The translations under genes were made by a program, and so were the position numbers. A stretch of DNA of 6,458 nucleotides, taken from positions 1 through 6,458 of the forward strand of contig JAUVTH010000083.1 of NCBI GenBank assembly GCA_030601615.1, given 5' to 3'. Below, in pieces: positions 4,650 through 6,458 of the stretch (position 1 is the first letter of the stretch; every line of letters starts with the position of its first letter). The DNA comes from Gemmatimonadota bacterium (GTDB lineage: Bacteria > Gemmatimonadota > Gemmatimonadetes > Palauibacterales > Palauibacteraceae). The notes under the pieces are model-generated. The model was not told the DNA's origin and searched no databases. It worked only from the letters and a program-made list of their open reading frames with translations.

Positions 4650-6458
4650 TTAGCTGTCTCTAGCTATCCTGCCCTCAGAAGTGCGGAGTGTGACGCCGAT
4701 GCGGTCCATATACTCCAGCAGTGGGATCAGGTACTTCCGAGTTACTCCCAGCGCCTCACGGAAGTCCCCGGGAGAGGCTGGATTCCCCTGTCCGGCTATC
4801 ATCCGAACCACCCGACGCGCCGTTTCTTCGGTCTCACGAGTCACGATCATCTCCGGAGTGATTGAGACGATCTCCTCTCGTTCGACAAGCAGCCTCAATA
4901 GATCGTTCAGCACTTCGCGCTCGACTCCAATCCGGGCAGTCATCTCGGACGGTGAAGGAGGCGCAAGCCCAGCGGCCGACAGTATCTGAACCAGCTCTCG
5001 GCTGGCCGCTTCCTCAGCTGCGTCGAGCTCCGCCTCGTGGCCCGGAAGCCGGATAGTGGGACCCCGCAACACGACAGCACCTGTGGACGTCAAAGATTCG
5101 ATAGCGAAATCGATCAACGGGACTGAATACCGGACCGAAATAGATGCCCGAACCGATTCCAATGACTCGGCGGACGCCCTGCGCCTGATCTCGTGCGCCC
5201 GCTCAAGCTGATTCACGACAGCCGCCGCGGCGTCCTCCATCGCCATCCGGCCATACCAGGCGTTGCCGATCCGGCTCACATCCGGGTTGGCTTCGAGCAT
5301 GCTCTCCGCCCTGGATCCCGGCGCAGTCGAAGCCAGAGGCACGTCCCCGGAATCCAGTCCCAGTCCTCCGCTCGCATTGACGGCAGCGATGATCGACTGC
5401 TCCGGATCGCCCGTCAGGATCTCGTTCCAGGCCCCGAGGCGCTCCCGCCAGCCCCTTGGGGGTTCCAGCTCGGATACCTGGCCACCAGCGATCGTGGTAA
5501 CCGGCGAGTAGAAGCGCAGTATGAACCGGTCTCCGACCCGGGCGACGACAGGCTGTTCACAATCGAGGACGACCCATGTCGTTTCTCCCCGTCGGACGAG
5601 CCCACGATCCTCGGTGCGCACCCGCGCCATCACTTCGGCCGTACCCAGAAACAGCCGGACCCGCTGTCCGTGGTCGACCTCGCGAGAGGACGCCGCCGGA
5701 ACCTCGATGCGAGCGCCGAACCGCCGGAGCGCTTTCCAGTTTCCTTCGCCGACGACGACGCTGCCTCTGTCTGCCTGTGAGGCCTTCACTCCCACGAGGG
5801 CCATGGCACAGCGACGAGCCGGACCTACTTCTTCTCTCTCCACACCGTGTACCTGGAGAGCCCTCACCCTCGTCGTGACGTTCGCCGGGAGCAGCCGTAC
5901 GCGATCTCCCGTCGACACGCTTCCGCTCCAGGTCGTGCCTGTCACGACCGTCCCGGCCCCTCGCACGCTGAACGACCGGTCTACAGGCATGCGGAAGACG
6001 TCGAGCCCATCCCTCTGCGGCGCTCTTTCGGCTGCCACCCGAATCTGTTCACGCAGATCCCCGAGGCCTGCACCGGTTGCGGCCGACACGTCCACGATGG
6101 GCCAATCGGTATGGCCAAGCATCCTGCTGAGCTCGTCGCGGGTCGCCTCGCGGACCAGCTCGAGCCAGTCAGCTTCCACCCTGTCTACCTTGTTGAGCGC
6201 GACGAGTCCGCACCGAACGCCCAGGAGCCTGGCGATCATCAGATGCTCTCGAGTCTGAGGCATCGGGCCCTCGTCCGCGGCTACCACGAGCAGGAGAACA
6301 TCGATCCCGGTAGAGCCCGCCAGCATGTTCTTGACGAAGTCCTCATGCCCCGGAACGTCCACGATGCCGGCATCAAGGTCCGGCCCTACATCAAGACGCG
6401 CGAATCCGATGTCGATCGTAAGTCCGCGTTCACGCTCCTCGACCCACCGATCCGTCTC
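4650..6458 (-). CDS. selB: SelB, selenocysteine-specific translation elongation factor (N-terminus outside the window)
   Basis: SelB is a GTPase that binds Sec-tRNA(Sec) and the mRNA SECIS element and delivers selenocysteine at UGA. The frame is open to the right edge, giving 602 residues. Only about the first 30, with the P-loop (GHVDHGKT-type), are missing. Seen, counting from the edge: switch I EERERGLTIDIGFA (7-20), G3 DVPGHEDF (34-41), G4 NKVD (89-92), G5 SAATG (125-129). Beta-barrel domains 2 and 3 follow, including FILRFYSPVTTIAGGQV (about 312-328), which is diagnostic for SelB against EF-Tu. The rest is the C-terminal winged-helix array that reads the SECIS; the last unit contains FREALGVTRKYLIPLLEYMDRIGVT. 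The GTG encoding the Val before DVPGH is internal and must not be taken as a start. selA and selC are not in the window. The gene converges on the zinc-ribbon gene. Confidence 0.97.
   Translation of the reverse strand, partial: ETDRWVEERERGLTIDIGFARLDVGPDLDAGIVDVPGHEDFVKNMLAGSTGIDVLLLVVAADEGPMPQTREHLMIARLLGVRCGLVALNKVDRVEADWLELVREATRDELSRMLGHTDWPIVDVSAATGAGLGDLREQIRVAAERAPQRDGLDVFRMPVDRSFSVRGAGTVVTGTTWSGSVSTGDRVRLLPANVTTRVRALQVHGVEREEVGPARRCAMALVGVKASQADRGSVVVGEGNWKALRRFGARIEVPAASSREVDHGQRVRLFLGTAEVMARVRTEDRGLVRRGETTWVVLDCEQPVVARVGDRFILRFYSPVTTIAGGQVSELEPPRGWRERLGAWNEILTGDPEQSIIAAVNASGGLGLDSGDVPLASTAPGSRAESMLEANPDVSRIGNAWYGRMAMEDAAAAVVNQLERAHEIRRRASAESLESVRASISVRYSVPLIDFAIESLTSTGAVVLRGPTIRLPGHEAELDAAEEAASRELVQILSAAGLAPPSPSEMTARIGVEREVLNDLLRLLVEREEIVSITPEMIVTRETEETARRVVRMIAGQGNPASPGDFREALGVTRKYLIPLLEYMDRIGVTLRTSEGRIARDS

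Noticed and set aside
5193..6258. Long plus-strand open frames (5193-5780 and 5521-6258)
   Set aside because: They lie antisense to selB and are rich in Arg/Ser/Pro with no domain-like pattern, as expected for the shadow of a GC-rich gene.
6360..6362. GTG as a start codon for selB
   Set aside because: It encodes the Val inside the IVDVPGHEDF motif (G3). In-frame upstream codons read through EERERGLTIDIGFA, a canonical switch I, so the true start is beyond the window.

Overview
The window looks like a core-genome segment of a GC-rich, Gram-negative (double-membrane) bacterium. The MCE/Mla lipid-transport genes imply an outer membrane. The MCE protein's C-terminus (GTLGQL...D..LY repeats and a DPARYVPEISVF-like end) and the short Gre-type factor resemble proteins I associate with Gemmatimonadota and other FCB-group bacteria. 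That placement is an inference from recalled family resemblance, not a search. I see no insertion sequence, phage gene, CRISPR array or tRNA gene.

Layout, left to right. (1) Bases 1-2561, plus strand: an Mla-type ABC lipid-transport operon in the order permease (mlaE, 5' end outside the window), ATPase (mlaF, overlapping mlaE by 4 bases) and MCE-domain substrate-binding protein (mlaD-like, 42 bases further on). (2) Bases 2583-3065, minus strand: a GreA/GreB-family transcript-cleavage factor, convergent with the Mla operon. (3) Bases 3152-3565, minus strand: the tmRNA gene ssrA, with a clear hairpin-plus-U-tract terminator, the 5' pseudoknot and a decodable tag ANDNLALAA. (4) Bases 3566-3795: a divergent intergenic region with a near-consensus sigma-70 promoter on the plus strand (TTGACA, 18 bp, TATACT) and a leader hairpin. 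(5) Bases 3796-4607, plus strand: a two-gene unit made of a PTS EIIA (PtsN-like) protein and a short coiled-coil protein with a C4 zinc ribbon. (6) Bases 4650 to the right edge, minus strand: selB, the selenocysteine-specific elongation factor, missing only its extreme N-terminus (P-loop) because the window ends.

How the parts work together: the Mla genes form one transporter moving phospholipid between the inner membrane and periplasm or outer membrane. The Gre factor rescues backtracked RNA polymerase and ssrA rescues stalled ribosomes, so the centre of the window is a small transcription/translation quality-control neighbourhood. The EIIA/zinc-ribbon pair looks regulatory rather than sugar-transporting, since no EIIB or EIIC is next to it. 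SelB shows that the organism makes selenoproteins.

I did not find a convincing undescribed system. The most interesting signal is an exactly 34-residue tandem repeat (four copies plus a leading half copy) forming the C-terminal half of the MCE protein. Smaller points are the N-terminal extension of the ATPase, the odd T-loop of the tmRNA and the stable leader hairpin ahead of the EIIA gene.
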